Source: Pelagibacteraceae bacterium AG-390-A23 (GTDB lineage Bacteria; Pseudomonadota; Alphaproteobacteria; Pelagibacterales; Pelagibacteraceae). Taken from it: a stretch of DNA of 64,000 nt. The stretch's first letter is position 1. Each line of letters begins with the position of its first letter. The position numbers were made by a program, and so were the translations under genes. The notes below the pieces were generated by a model. It was not told where the DNA came from and made no database searches. It saw nothing but the letters and a program-made list of their open reading frames with translations. The stretch spans positions 31,063 to 95,062 of the forward strand of contig QCGW01000004.1 in the NCBI GenBank assembly GCA_003279775.1. Direction: 5' to 3'. Positions 8,259 to 16,473 of this stretch are shown one piece after another.

Positions 8259-8462
8259 ATGATTTCAGGAATATTAGTAAAAGTTTTATCAATTGCTCTT
8301 TTGATAGCTGTTGGAGTAGTTTTAATCTTAGGTATAGGGACTCTTTTTAAAGGAGGAGAGACAAGTAAGAAATATTCAAATAAATTAATGCAGTTAAGAG
8401 TTATTTTACAATTTATTGCTATTATTGCTTTAGTTGGCTTCGCTTATTTTTTTAAAAATTAG
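8259..8462 (+). CDS. HIG1-domain (hypoxia-induced) small membrane protein
   Basis: Sixty-seven residues: two transmembrane helices (about 8-28 and 49-64) joined by a basic loop with KKYSNKLMQLRVILQ, the signature of the HIG1 domain. In mitochondria these proteins assist cytochrome oxidase assembly and supercomplexes; the bacterial role is inferred. The ORF stands alone. Its stop TAG interlocks with the stop of the convergent TlpA-like gene by 4 bp. Confidence 0.85.
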   Translation: MISGILVKVLSIALLIAVGVVLILGIGTLFKGGETSKKYSNKLMQLRVILQFIAIIALVGFAYFFKN

Positions 8463-8968
8463 TTATATTTTTTTATCCAACTAACAAAATTTTTATCCTC
8501 AAAATCAATTGAACCTATTATCCTAGCAAATTCTTGACCCTCTTTATTTATTAGGATTGATGTAGGGACACCTCTTAAAGAAAAAATTTTTGCCAATGTA
8601 GTAGGTGGATCAAAATAAGGTTCAAAATTTTTGATATCAAAATCTTTAAAAAATTTATTAACTTTGTCTGAATTTTCTTTACCAATATTGATTGCAAAAA
8701 TTTTAATTTTATCCAATTCTGGATTAGCTTGAAGTTTGTCTAACGAAGGCATTTCTTCTTTACAAGGTTCACACCAAGTTGCCCAAAAGTTTAATACCAA
8801 TAAGTTGCCTCTATATTCATTGATGTTAATTTTTTGATCTTTTTTGTCTAAAAAAATAACATTATCATATGTTTTTGGTGCTTTATGTATAACAATATTT
8901 TTAATTCCAGGTAGTTCTTCAGCTACAACATTTGTTATCAAAAAAATAAATATTATTAAAAATCTCAT
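8459..8968 (-). CDS. TlpA/ResA-like periplasmic thioredoxin
   Basis: The 169 residues begin with a signal peptide (hydrophobic to ~16, then AEELPG), so the protein is exported. The thioredoxin fold carries the redox motif W-C66-E-P-C69 in NFWATWCEPC and the cis-Pro region RGVPTSILI near residue 135. Proteins of this family reduce apocytochrome c or copper-site cysteines. The HIG1 gene directly convergent with it suggests a respiratory context, but no cytochrome maturation genes are near. It is divergent from argH with a 24-nt gap. Confidence 0.86.
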   Translation of the reverse strand: MRFLIIFIFLITNVVAEELPGIKNIVIHKAPKTYDNVIFLDKKDQKININEYRGNLLVLNFWATWCEPCKEEMPSLDKLQANPELDKIKIFAINIGKENSDKVNKFFKDFDIKNFEPYFDPPTTLAKIFSLRGVPTSILINKEGQEFARIIGSIDFEDKNFVSWIKKYN

Positions 8969-8978
8969 GTTAAATAGG

Positions 8979-8984
8979 TATAAT
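8979..8984 (+). promoter_or_regulatory. -10 box (TATAAT) of argH, near-leaderless
   Basis: An exact TATAAT ends 8 nt before the argH ATG (8993), with a weak TTAAAA 17 nt upstream. The mRNA leader would be a few bases at most. The 24-nt gap to the divergent TlpA-like gene leaves no room for a longer leader. Confidence 0.5.
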
Positions 8985-8992
8985 TAAATATC

Positions 8993-10384
8993 ATGGCAAA
9001 AAATAAAAACAACCAAGCAATCTGGAACACAAGGATAAAAAAAAATGTGTCAAGTTTGTTTCAAAAAGTCGGTAATTCAATAGATATTGATAAAAGACTT
9101 TATAAAGAAGATATTCAGGGATCAATTGCTCATGTTGAAATGCTTTTTAAACAAAAAATAATTTCATTTAAAATAAAAAATAAAATTGTTTATGGACTAG
9201 CCAAAATTGATAAGGAAATCACAAACAATAAATTTGAGTTTAATAAAAAATATGAAGATATTCATATGAATATAGAAAAGAGACTTTTTCAAATTATAGG
9301 TGAAGAAGCTGGCTATGTTCACACTGGAAGATCAAGAAATGATCAAGTAATTACTGATTTAAAAATTTGGATGAAAAATTCAACTAACGAAATAAATAAT
9401 AATATTAATAAAGTTATTAAGAGCACAATCAAATTAGCAGAAAAAAATGTTGAGACTATTATGCCTGGATTCACACATCTTAAAAATGCCCAAGCTATTT
9501 CTTTTGCACATTATTTGATGTCTTATGTAGAAATGTTTAATAGAGATAAAAAAAGATTTTTAAATAATTTAACCAGTTTAAATGAAAATCCGTTGGGTGT
9601 TGCGGCATTAGCAGGAACATCATTTAATATAGATAGAAATTATACAACTAGAAAACTTGGCTTTAAAATACCCACAAATAATTCTATTGATACAGTTTCG
9701 GATAGAGATTTTGTATTGGATTTTTTGTACGCTTCATCTGTATGTGCTATGCATATTTCTAGAATTGCTGAAGAGTTAATTATTTGGAATTCTGATGGTT
9801 TTAACTTGATAAATTTATCTGATAAAGTTGTAACTGGATCATCAATAATGCCACAGAAGAAGAATCCTGATCTTTTAGAGTACTTGCGTGGAAAATCGGG
9901 AAGTGCTTATGGAAATTTATTTTCAATGCTTACAATTTTAAAAGGCTTACCATTGTCTTATTTTAAAGATTTACAAGACGACAAGGAAATTGTTTTTAAA
10001 TCAAATGATAATCTTAATAATTGTTTAAAAATTTTTGATGAAGTACTAAAAAATTGCAATCCAAATAAGAGTAAAATGTTAGAACTTGCTAATTCTGGAT
10101 ACATTACAGCAACTGATTTGGCTGACTATCTTGTAAAAAATCACTCAATGTCGTTTAGAAAAGCATATCAAAAAACTGCTGCTATAGTTAATTTTGCTGA
10201 AAAAAGAAAAAAGAAGTTAAATGAATTAACTTTTGATGAGTTAAAAAAAATTGAACCTAAACTTAAAGAAGATGTATTGAAAGTATTGAACTTAAAAAAT
10301 TCAATTAATTCGAAAAAATCTTATGGTGGAACTTCTTTTGATAATATTAAAAAAATGATAATGAAATATAAAAAAGTAAAATGA
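8993..10384 (+). CDS. argH: Argininosuccinate lyase
   Basis: Last step of arginine synthesis: argininosuccinate to arginine and fumarate. The 463 residues match the usual length. The fumarase/aspartase superfamily signature GSSIMPQKKNPD lies near residue 280, the HTGRSRNDQV block near residue 105 and the GFTHLKNAQ block near residue 158. Downstream, a small lipoprotein gene starts inside its stop (ATGATAA), then comes lysA: a conserved argH-lipoprotein-lysA order. Confidence 0.95.
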   Translation: MAKNKNNQAIWNTRIKKNVSSLFQKVGNSIDIDKRLYKEDIQGSIAHVEMLFKQKIISFKIKNKIVYGLAKIDKEITNNKFEFNKKYEDIHMNIEKRLFQIIGEEAGYVHTGRSRNDQVITDLKIWMKNSTNEINNNINKVIKSTIKLAEKNVETIMPGFTHLKNAQAISFAHYLMSYVEMFNRDKKRFLNNLTSLNENPLGVAALAGTSFNIDRNYTTRKLGFKIPTNNSIDTVSDRDFVLDFLYASSVCAMHISRIAEELIIWNSDGFNLINLSDKVVTGSSIMPQKKNPDLLEYLRGKSGSAYGNLFSMLTILKGLPLSYFKDLQDDKEIVFKSNDNLNNCLKIFDEVLKNCNPNKSKMLELANSGYITATDLADYLVKNHSMSFRKAYQKTAAIVNFAEKRKKKLNELTFDELKKIEPKLKEDVLKVLNLKNSINSKKSYGGTSFDNIKKMIMKYKKVK

Positions 10385-10512
10385 TAAAAAAATTTACCAT
10401 TATTATATTGTTATTTTGTGTAGTTATTTCTTGTGGAAAGAAAGGTGATCCTAAATACGTAGATCCAGATAAAAAAGCAGGAATAAATGAAGTCTCAATT
10501 AACTTAACTTAA
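10381..10512 (+). CDS. Small LptM (YifL)-like lipoprotein
   Basis: A 43-residue ORF. A short basic start and a hydrophobic run end in the lipobox VISC (Cys at residue 18). The Cys is followed by GKKGDP, the hallmark of the LptM/YifL family (C-G-x-K-G-P/D). In enterobacteria LptM helps LptD oxidation and assembly; the same job here is inferred. The ATG overlaps the argH stop by 4 bp and the stop overlaps the lysA ATG by 1 bp (TAATG), so the three are translationally coupled. Confidence 0.85.
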   Translation: MIKKFTIIILLFCVVISCGKKGDPKYVDPDKKAGINEVSINLT

Positions 10513-11726
10513 TGAAATACATAAATAGAAGATTAACAATAGAAAACATTAGTCTCCAAAAAATTGCAAGTAAATTTGGAACTCCATTTTATTCTTATTC
10601 TTATTCTAAATTAAAAGAAAATATTAATAATTTTAAAAAAAGCTTTAGATCTTTTTCGCCTCTTATCTGCTTTGCAGTCAAATCCAACACAAATGTTAAT
10701 ATAATTAGAGAAATTAAAAAATTTGGATTAGGTGCTGATGTTGTTTCAGTAGGAGAACTGATGATGGCACTAAAAGCAGGAATTAATCCAAGCAAAATAG
10801 TATTTTCTGGTGTTGGTAAAACAACAAGTGAAATCAGCTTTGCCATTGATAAAAAAATATTGCTTATTAACGCGGAGTCTTTAAGTGAAATAAAAGAAAT
10901 AAGTCGAATAGCAAAATCAAAAAATAAAAGAATAAAAATTGGTGTAAGACTAAACCCTAATACAGATGCAAAAACATTAAGCCAAATATCAACTGGGAAA
11001 AAAGAAAATAAATTTGGTGTAAATAAAAATACATTCTATGAAATTATAAATTATTGCAAGAATTCAAAAAATATTGATTTAAAATGTCTAAGCGTTCATA
11101 TAGGCAGTCAAATTTTAGACCATAGACCTTATGAAAAAATGCTTAAAGCTGTCAGTCAAATTCTAAATAAAACAAATCATAAATTTGAATTTATAGACTT
11201 AGGTGGAGGTATGGGCATTACTTACACAGATAAAAATAAAAAACTTAATTATAAAAAATACAATACAGCTATTCTTAAATTTTTAAGAAAACATAAAGTT
11301 AAAATTATATTTGAGCCAGGTAGATCAATTATTGGGGATACCGGAACATTAGTGTCAAAAATAATCTATATAAAAGATAGCGGAAGTAAAAAATTTATAA
11401 TTTTAGATGCAGCAATGAACGATTTAATGAGACCTGCTTTATATGGTGCGTTTCATAAAACCTTACCTGTTACAAAATCTAACAAAACGTCTAAAAAACC
11501 ATATGAATTTGTAGGCCCTATTTGTGAAAGTACAGATAAATTTGTTACATTAAAAAAATTTCAAGTGTTGAAAGAAAAAGATTTAATAGCGATATGTGAT
11601 GTGGGAGCTTATGGAATGTCACTAAGCTCAAATTATAATTTAAGACCTAAACCAATAGAATTATTAATAAAGGGATCAAAAATTAAAGTAATAAGAAAAA
11701 GACAAAAGCATAAAGATATAATTTAG
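10512..11726 (+). CDS. lysA: Diaminopimelate decarboxylase
   Basis: PLP enzyme making lysine from meso-diaminopimelate. The PLP lysine sits in CFAVKSNTN (near residue 57), the Gly-rich phosphate site in DLGGGMGI, and the GPICESTDKF block with the substrate-contact Cys/Glu lies near residue 335. The length of 404 residues is normal. The start shares a base with the lipoprotein stop. dapB of the same pathway is at 56.9 kb. Confidence 0.94.
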   Translation: MKYINRRLTIENISLQKIASKFGTPFYSYSYSKLKENINNFKKSFRSFSPLICFAVKSNTNVNIIREIKKFGLGADVVSVGELMMALKAGINPSKIVFSGVGKTTSEISFAIDKKILLINAESLSEIKEISRIAKSKNKRIKIGVRLNPNTDAKTLSQISTGKKENKFGVNKNTFYEIINYCKNSKNIDLKCLSVHIGSQILDHRPYEKMLKAVSQILNKTNHKFEFIDLGGGMGITYTDKNKKLNYKKYNTAILKFLRKHKVKIIFEPGRSIIGDTGTLVSKIIYIKDSGSKKFIILDAAMNDLMRPALYGAFHKTLPVTKSNKTSKKPYEFVGPICESTDKFVTLKKFQVLKEKDLIAICDVGAYGMSLSSNYNLRPKPIELLIKGSKIKVIRKRQKHKDII

Positions 11727-11738
11727 CTTTTGACAAAA

Positions 11739-12440
11739 ATGATAAGAAACTTTTTATTTTCAATATTGTTTTTCACTGGAATCATCTTTATTTCAATAAT
11801 TTTTTTACCATCATTTTTTTTGCCTAAACAGGTTGTTTTAATGGGGGGTAAATTAATGGGCCATTGGGCCAGTTTTTGTTTAAGGTTTGTTCTTTCAGTA
11901 AAAATTTCAATCAAAGGGAGAGAAAATATTATTAATAATGAAAAATTTTTTATAGCAGCATCTCATCAATCAATGTTTGAAACTTTTTATTTACAAACAA
12001 TCTTTAACTCACCTGTATTTATTCTAAAAAGAGAATTATTGTTAATTCCAATTTTTGGTTGGTACTTAAAAAAAATAGGATCAATTTCAATAAAGAGAAA
12101 CAAGGTTACAAAAGATAACTTGGGTTTTTTTGATGATATTTCGAAAATGATGGCTACTTCTAATAGACCTTTAATTATTTTTCCTCAAGGAACCAGAGTT
12201 CTTCCAGATGAAAGACCACCTTTTAAAAAAGGTGCTTCGAGAATTTATGAAGAGCTAAATGTTGCTTGTCAGCCAGTTGCAATTAACTCTGGATATGTGT
12301 GGTCTAAAAAAGGTAAAAAGAAATCTAATAAAACAATTACAATCTCTATTCTAAAACCAATTCCTTCTGGGTTAACAAAAGAAAATTTTATTAAAATTCT
12401 TGAAAAAAATATTTATTCAGAGTTAGATTTAATTAATTAG
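11739..12440 (+). CDS. plsC: 1-acyl-sn-glycerol-3-phosphate acyltransferase
   Basis: Adds the second acyl chain in phosphatidic acid synthesis. An N-terminal membrane anchor (residues 3-25) is followed by the acyltransferase motif HQSMFE near residue 77, where Glu replaces the Asp of HX4D (a variant also known in other alphaproteobacteria). The FPQGTR motif lies near residue 150. I prefer the ATG at 11739 over the in-frame TTG at 11730, because ATG is the stronger codon and neither has a ribosome site. It follows lysA by 12 nt. The stop interlocks with the dnaN stop in TTAG. Confidence 0.87.
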   Translation: MIRNFLFSILFFTGIIFISIIFLPSFFLPKQVVLMGGKLMGHWASFCLRFVLSVKISIKGRENIINNEKFFIAASHQSMFETFYLQTIFNSPVFILKRELLLIPIFGWYLKKIGSISIKRNKVTKDNLGFFDDISKMMATSNRPLIIFPQGTRVLPDERPPFKKGASRIYEELNVACQPVAINSGYVWSKKGKKKSNKTITISILKPIPSGLTKENFIKILEKNIYSELDLIN

Positions 12441-13549
12441 CCCTTCATAGGCATAACAACAAAAATACTATCGAAATCACCTGGATCTTTTATCAGTGCT
12501 GGTGAACCAGTATCATTAAAGAAAATTTCAACTCTATCTCCATCTAGTTGTGAAGCAACGTCTATCAAATATCTAGAGTTAAAACTTATCTCTAAATCAT
12601 GATCAAACTTAACAGTTAAAGTTTCTTTACCATCACCACTGTTGGTATTATTTACTGACAGATCTAAAGTGTCTTTAGATAAATTAAATTTCACACCATC
12701 TTTTTTATCTAATGAAACAGATGCTACTCTATCAACTGAATTTAAAAATAATTTTAAGTCTATTTCTAATTTTTTTTGATTATTTTTAGGTATAACTTGA
12801 ATGTAATTAGGAAATTTTCCATCAATAAGTTTCGAAATTAAAATACTATTATTTAATTCAAATTTTATTTTTGATTTCACATTTGAAACTTTTACATCTC
12901 CATCATAGCTATCTAATAAAGAGCAAAGTTGAAAAATTGTTTTTTTTGGTAAAATTATTGGATCAAAATCAATTTTTTCCTCTAATCTAATTTTTGAAAT
13001 AGACATTCTATGACTATCTGTTGCAACTGCTGTTAAATAATTTTTATCCTCTACTTCTGTTTGATGAAAATAAATACCACTTAGGTAATGCCTTGTTTCA
13101 TCATTAGAAACTGAAAATTTACACTTATTTAATAATTTCAATAATTTTTTTGATTTAATTATAAATTCATTTTGATTAAAATTTTCATCTGTCAGCGGAA
13201 ACTCTGTTGCACTTATGCAATTCAAATTAAAAATAGATTTTTCAGACTCTACTTGTAATTTACTAATATCTGTTAGAGAAAGATTTATTTTTTTTCCTGA
13301 GTTAAACTTTCTTATAATATCATACATTATTGAGGAGGTTGTGGTTGTTTTGCCCTCCTCTAGAATTTCTACATTATTTAATTGATGTATAAATATTAAA
13401 TCTAGATCAGTCGCAGTGATAGTAAGTTTTGAATTGCTTGCATCTAACAAAATATTAGAAAGTATTGGTAATGTACTTCTTTTTTCAATAACTCCTTGGC
13501 AATAATTTAATGCTTGCTGAAGGTCTTGTTGATTAACGTTAAATTTCAT
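12437..13549 (-). CDS. dnaN: DNA polymerase III beta subunit (sliding clamp)
   Basis: The 370 residues have the three-domain clamp layout and end in the family-typical SIFVVMPMKG (the C-terminal VMPM groove strand). The N-terminus MKFNVNQQDLQQALN and the ATDLDL loop are also recognisable. The gene overlaps the 3' end of dnaA by 11 bp on the same strand, so dnaA and dnaN are cotranscribed. No recF follows; the next gene is convergent plsC. Confidence 0.96.
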   Translation of the reverse strand: MKFNVNQQDLQQALNYCQGVIEKRSTLPILSNILLDASNSKLTITATDLDLIFIHQLNNVEILEEGKTTTTSSIMYDIIRKFNSGKKINLSLTDISKLQVESEKSIFNLNCISATEFPLTDENFNQNEFIIKSKKLLKLLNKCKFSVSNDETRHYLSGIYFHQTEVEDKNYLTAVATDSHRMSISKIRLEEKIDFDPIILPKKTIFQLCSLLDSYDGDVKVSNVKSKIKFELNNSILISKLIDGKFPNYIQVIPKNNQKKLEIDLKLFLNSVDRVASVSLDKKDGVKFNLSKDTLDLSVNNTNSGDGKETLTVKFDHDLEISFNSRYLIDVASQLDGDRVEIFFNDTGSPALIKDPGDFDSIFVVMPMKG

Positions 13550-14957
13550 TTTCTTTATTATTATATAAAATCTGGTTTTTTAATTTATTTATATTATCAA
13601 CCATCTCAGGATCTTTTTCTTTTATCTTTTCAATAGTTTTTACTGAATGAATTATTGTTGTATGGTCTCGGTTGGAAAATTCTCTTCCAATTTCAGGTAA
13701 TGATTTAGAAGTCAAAATTTTAGTTAAATAAATTGCTGTTTGCCTAGGTCTTACTAAATATCTTGATCTTCTAGATGATAACATTTCATTTTTGCTGATT
13801 TTGAAAAACTTACAAACAATTGTCTGAATAAGATCTATTGTAACCTTGTTTTCTACTAAATTTAATAAATCCTTTAAAACTACTTTAGTTTCAGCAAGAT
13901 TAGGAACTTTGTTGTAAATTCTTGAAAATGAAACAACTCTGTTTATTGCACCAACCAATTCTCTTATACTTCCAGTTATTTCATTACTTATAAAATCTTG
14001 AATTTCTTTAGAAACTTTTAATTGTTCGGAATACAAAGCATTCAATTCCTCAGTTTTTTTTCCAACTATTTTTTTTCTTAGCTCTAGGTCTGGCTTTTGA
14101 ATGTCAACAACTAATCCGCCAGAAAATCTTGATTTAATTCTTTCTTGAATTCTTGATAATTTGTTTGGTGCTCGATCAGCTGATACAATTATTTGAGATC
14201 CCTTATCAAGTAATGCATTAAATGTATGAAAGAACTCCTCCTGCATAGCCTCTTTTCCACTTATAAACTGTATATCATCGATTAATAAAATATCTGTATT
14301 TCTAAAATATTCTTTAAACTTAACCATGTCGTTTGATTTAATTGATTTTACAAACTGATACATGAAACGTTCGGCAGAAATAAACATTACTTTATTATTT
14401 TTTTTAAGCTCTAAACCGATTGAGTTTAATAAGTGAGTTTTTCCCATTCCAACACCTCCATAAATATAAAGTGGATTATAATGAGATATATTTTCTGAAA
14501 CTTTTAAAGAAGCTTCGTAAGCTAATTTGTTACTTGAACCCGTTATAAAATTATCAAATCTTTTATTTGGATCAATTCGATTATACTGAAGGTAAGAGTC
14601 TTTTATGAATGAAACATTTTCATTAGTATTATTCTCTTTAATATTATTTTCTTTTAAAGTGATATCTTGCGCTTTTTCAACTATTTTAAACTCAATTCTA
14701 ATAATATCTTTCTTATAAACTTTAATTATTTGTAATATTTGGTCTAAATACCTTGATGTAATCCAATCTCTAATAAATCTTGTTGGAACTGATAATAATA
14801 AGTAATTACTGAATTCCTCAACAAAAGAAATCTTTTTTAACCAGCTCTCGTAAACTTCTGAGCCTAGTTTATTTTTCATTTCATTCTGTACTTGCTTCCA
14901 TTCAAAGCCTTCAGAAGAAAAATTATTAATATTTTTTGTATTTGTTAATTTATTCAT
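13539..14957 (-). CDS. dnaA: Chromosomal replication initiator DnaA
   Basis: The 472 residues include an N-terminal DnaB-interaction domain (~18-85) and a poorly conserved Asn-rich linker (~100-125). The AAA+ core has Walker A GGVGMGKT (~167) and Walker B LLIDDIQF (~224). The C-terminal DNA-binding domain carries the DnaA signature with SNRDHTTIIHSV (~434). The start has no strong ribosome site. Upstream lies a 312-bp non-coding region with repeats, then rpsT on the same strand. Confidence 0.97.
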   Translation of the reverse strand: MNKLTNTKNINNFSSEGFEWKQVQNEMKNKLGSEVYESWLKKISFVEEFSNYLLLSVPTRFIRDWITSRYLDQILQIIKVYKKDIIRIEFKIVEKAQDITLKENNIKENNTNENVSFIKDSYLQYNRIDPNKRFDNFITGSSNKLAYEASLKVSENISHYNPLYIYGGVGMGKTHLLNSIGLELKKNNKVMFISAERFMYQFVKSIKSNDMVKFKEYFRNTDILLIDDIQFISGKEAMQEEFFHTFNALLDKGSQIIVSADRAPNKLSRIQERIKSRFSGGLVVDIQKPDLELRKKIVGKKTEELNALYSEQLKVSKEIQDFISNEITGSIRELVGAINRVVSFSRIYNKVPNLAETKVVLKDLLNLVENKVTIDLIQTIVCKFFKISKNEMLSSRRSRYLVRPRQTAIYLTKILTSKSLPEIGREFSNRDHTTIIHSVKTIEKIKEKDPEMVDNINKLKNQILYNNKENEI

Positions 14958-15069
14958 AACTTAAGGGGAGATCTCAGTTAGAACGATTTAAAAAAATTTG
15001 CAACAAGTTAATAAGAAAAATAAAAAAAAAATAAAATCTATGATTGTGATTTAGAATTTTGCAGATTAA

Positions 15070-15103
15070 TTTTATTTTAAATTTAAAATTAAAATTTAAA
15101 ATT
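15070..15103. repeat. AT-only tract with TTTAAA palindromes (possible unwinding element)
   Basis: Thirty-odd bases made of A and T only, with overlapping TTTTAAA / TTTAAAATT palindromes next to the TTGAATCAA repeats. Such tracts melt easily. The tract could be a DNA unwinding element or part of the dnaA/rpsT promoter zone. Confidence 0.4.
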
Positions 15104-15166
15104 GAATCAAATATAGATTGAATCAATAAATTGATAAAATTAGAATTGAATCAAACATAGATTGAA
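15100..15166. repeat. TTGAATCAA iterons in a 23-bp direct repeat upstream of dnaA
   Basis: The unit 15100-15122 recurs at 15144-15166 with 22 of 23 bases identical, 44 bp apart. Inside, the near-palindrome TTGA-A-TCAA occurs at 15102-15110, 15118-15126 and 15146-15154, with a degenerate fourth copy at about 15162. Such phased copies suggest binding sites for one protein. I do not recognise the motif. Confidence 0.65.
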
Positions 15167-15205
15167 AGACAGTAATCCAAGTATTTACTAAATCTAAATG
15201 TAGTA

Positions 15206-15225
15206 ATTTAAGACAAATCTTAAAT
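15206..15225. repeat. 8-bp perfect hairpin downstream of rpsT
   Basis: ATTTAAGA and TCTTAAAT are exact inverted arms with a CAAA loop, 45-64 nt after the rpsT stop on its strand. There is no U-tract, so it is not a standard terminator; it could protect the rpsT mRNA end. Confidence 0.4.
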
Positions 15226-15269
15226 ATATAATGTAGATATCAGGAGTTGTCTAAAAATTAAGCCAACGT

Positions 15270-15530
15270 TTAGATTGCAGCTATTTTTTTGGTAATTCTA
15301 GAAACGTTTCTAGAAGCATTTTGTTTTTTTATTATTCCTGTTTTAGCAATTTTCATCAACTCAGAGTTTAACTTTGGTAAAAATTTTAGAGCTTCATCTT
15401 TCTTCTTACTATCAATTAGAAGGTTCATTTTCTTAAGAGCGTTTCTAAACCTACTCTTTCTAGCTTTATTTACCGCTGTTTGTTTAGAAATTCTTCTAAT
15501 CCTCTTAATTGCTGATTTTGTGTTTGCCAT
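15270..15530 (-). CDS. rpsT: 30S ribosomal protein S20
   Basis: An 86-residue basic helical protein beginning MANTKSAIKRIRR, the canonical S20 start. An in-frame upstream start at 15602 would add 24 unrelated residues and overlap mutM; I reject it. S20 binds 16S rRNA early in small-subunit assembly. The gene lies between mutM and dnaA on the minus strand, the usual alphaproteobacterial order. Confidence 0.95.
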   Translation of the reverse strand: MANTKSAIKRIRRISKQTAVNKARKSRFRNALKKMNLLIDSKKKDEALKFLPKLNSELMKIAKTGIIKKQNASRNVSRITKKIAAI

Positions 15531-15580
15531 CTGCGCAGGGGTATAGCTTGAGAATTTATAGTGGTCAACTAAATATTTAA

Positions 15581-16444
15581 CTATTTTTGACAGGAAACAC
15601 AAAAAAAAGTTGATCTATTTGATGTTATTTTTTTTTTTATAATACCTTTGCACTTCGTGCGCTTACAATTAGCTCCTTCTTGCTGATAAACTTTAAACTC
15701 CTTTTGAAAATTACCTTTATTACCTAAGATATCTTTAAAATCTCTTATGCTCGAACCTCCCTTGCTAATCGCCTGTTGAAGTATTTTCTTAGAATTTAAA
15801 ATAATATTTAAACATTCATTTTTATTAAGTCTTTTTGCCTTTTTAAATGGATTTATTTTACTAGCAAAAAGAATTTCGCTTGCATAAATATTACCTATCC
15901 CAGACACAAATCTCTGGTCAAGTAAGAAACTTTTTATATCCTTATTTTTATTCTTAAAATAATTAACTAAATAATTTAAGTTAAATTTATCGCTAAAGGG
16001 TTCGGGTCCCATTAATTTAAATCTTTTTTTTAAATCTTGATGATTTTTGATTATTTCGAAAAATCCAAAACGTCTTGGATCATTATAAATTACTTTCAAG
16101 CTATCAAATACAAACTCTGCATGATTGTGTTTTTTAGGTAAAAAAGGTGAATGATAAAAACTAGTATTCGTAAATTTTAGAGGCTTTTTGTTATCGAGAA
16201 TATGGATTGTTCCCGACATTCCTAAATGAATTAAACAATAATCTTCATTTTGAAAATGGATAATCAAATATTTAGAAAATCTACTAACTTCAATTATTTT
16301 TTTATTTTTAAGAAAACTTTCAAAATCAGTTGGTATTTTAAACCTTAAATTCCTGTTTCTAATTATTACTTTTTTTATGCTTTTTTTTTTGATCTTTTTA
16401 TGAAGGGATTGTCTAACAATTTCTACTTCTGGTAATTCTGGCAT
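15581..16444 (-). CDS. mutM: Formamidopyrimidine-DNA glycosylase
   Basis: Excises 8-oxoguanine and ring-opened purines. The 287 residues start MPELPEVE, with P2 as the catalytic amine and E3 as its partner. The helix-two-turn-helix region (FVSGIGNIYASEILF) lies near residue 185. The C-terminal zinc finger has C-X4-C (CKRTKC) and a final C-X2-C (CVSCQK). It ends 50 nt before rpsT on the same strand and is divergent from ubiE with a 29-nt gap. Confidence 0.95.
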   Translation of the reverse strand: MPELPEVEIVRQSLHKKIKKKSIKKVIIRNRNLRFKIPTDFESFLKNKKIIEVSRFSKYLIIHFQNEDYCLIHLGMSGTIHILDNKKPLKFTNTSFYHSPFLPKKHNHAEFVFDSLKVIYNDPRRFGFFEIIKNHQDLKKRFKLMGPEPFSDKFNLNYLVNYFKNKNKDIKSFLLDQRFVSGIGNIYASEILFASKINPFKKAKRLNKNECLNIILNSKKILQQAISKGGSSIRDFKDILGNKGNFQKEFKVYQQEGANCKRTKCKGIIKKKITSNRSTFFCVSCQK

Positions 16445-16473
16445 TTGATACTATATTCAATATATATTTTTTT

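Larger units (their letters stand above)
14958..15269. other. Non-coding region between dnaA and rpsT, candidate regulatory or origin region
   Basis: No gene was found in these 312 bp. They hold an extremely AT-rich stretch, three copies of TTGAATCAA, a 23-bp imperfect direct repeat and an 8-bp hairpin. No clear DnaA box (TTATCCACA or close) was seen, which weakens an origin call. A weak -35/-10 pair for dnaA (TTGCAA-17-TAACTG) lies about 20-50 nt before its ATG. Confidence 0.6.

Noticed and set aside
14958..15269. Firm replication origin call upstream of dnaA
   Set aside because: No clear DnaA boxes, and alphaproteobacterial origins often lie away from dnaA; kept only as a candidate.
15531..15602. 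Longer N-terminus of S20 from 15602
   Set aside because: The S20 family starts at MANTKSA; the extra 24 residues overlap the mutM end.
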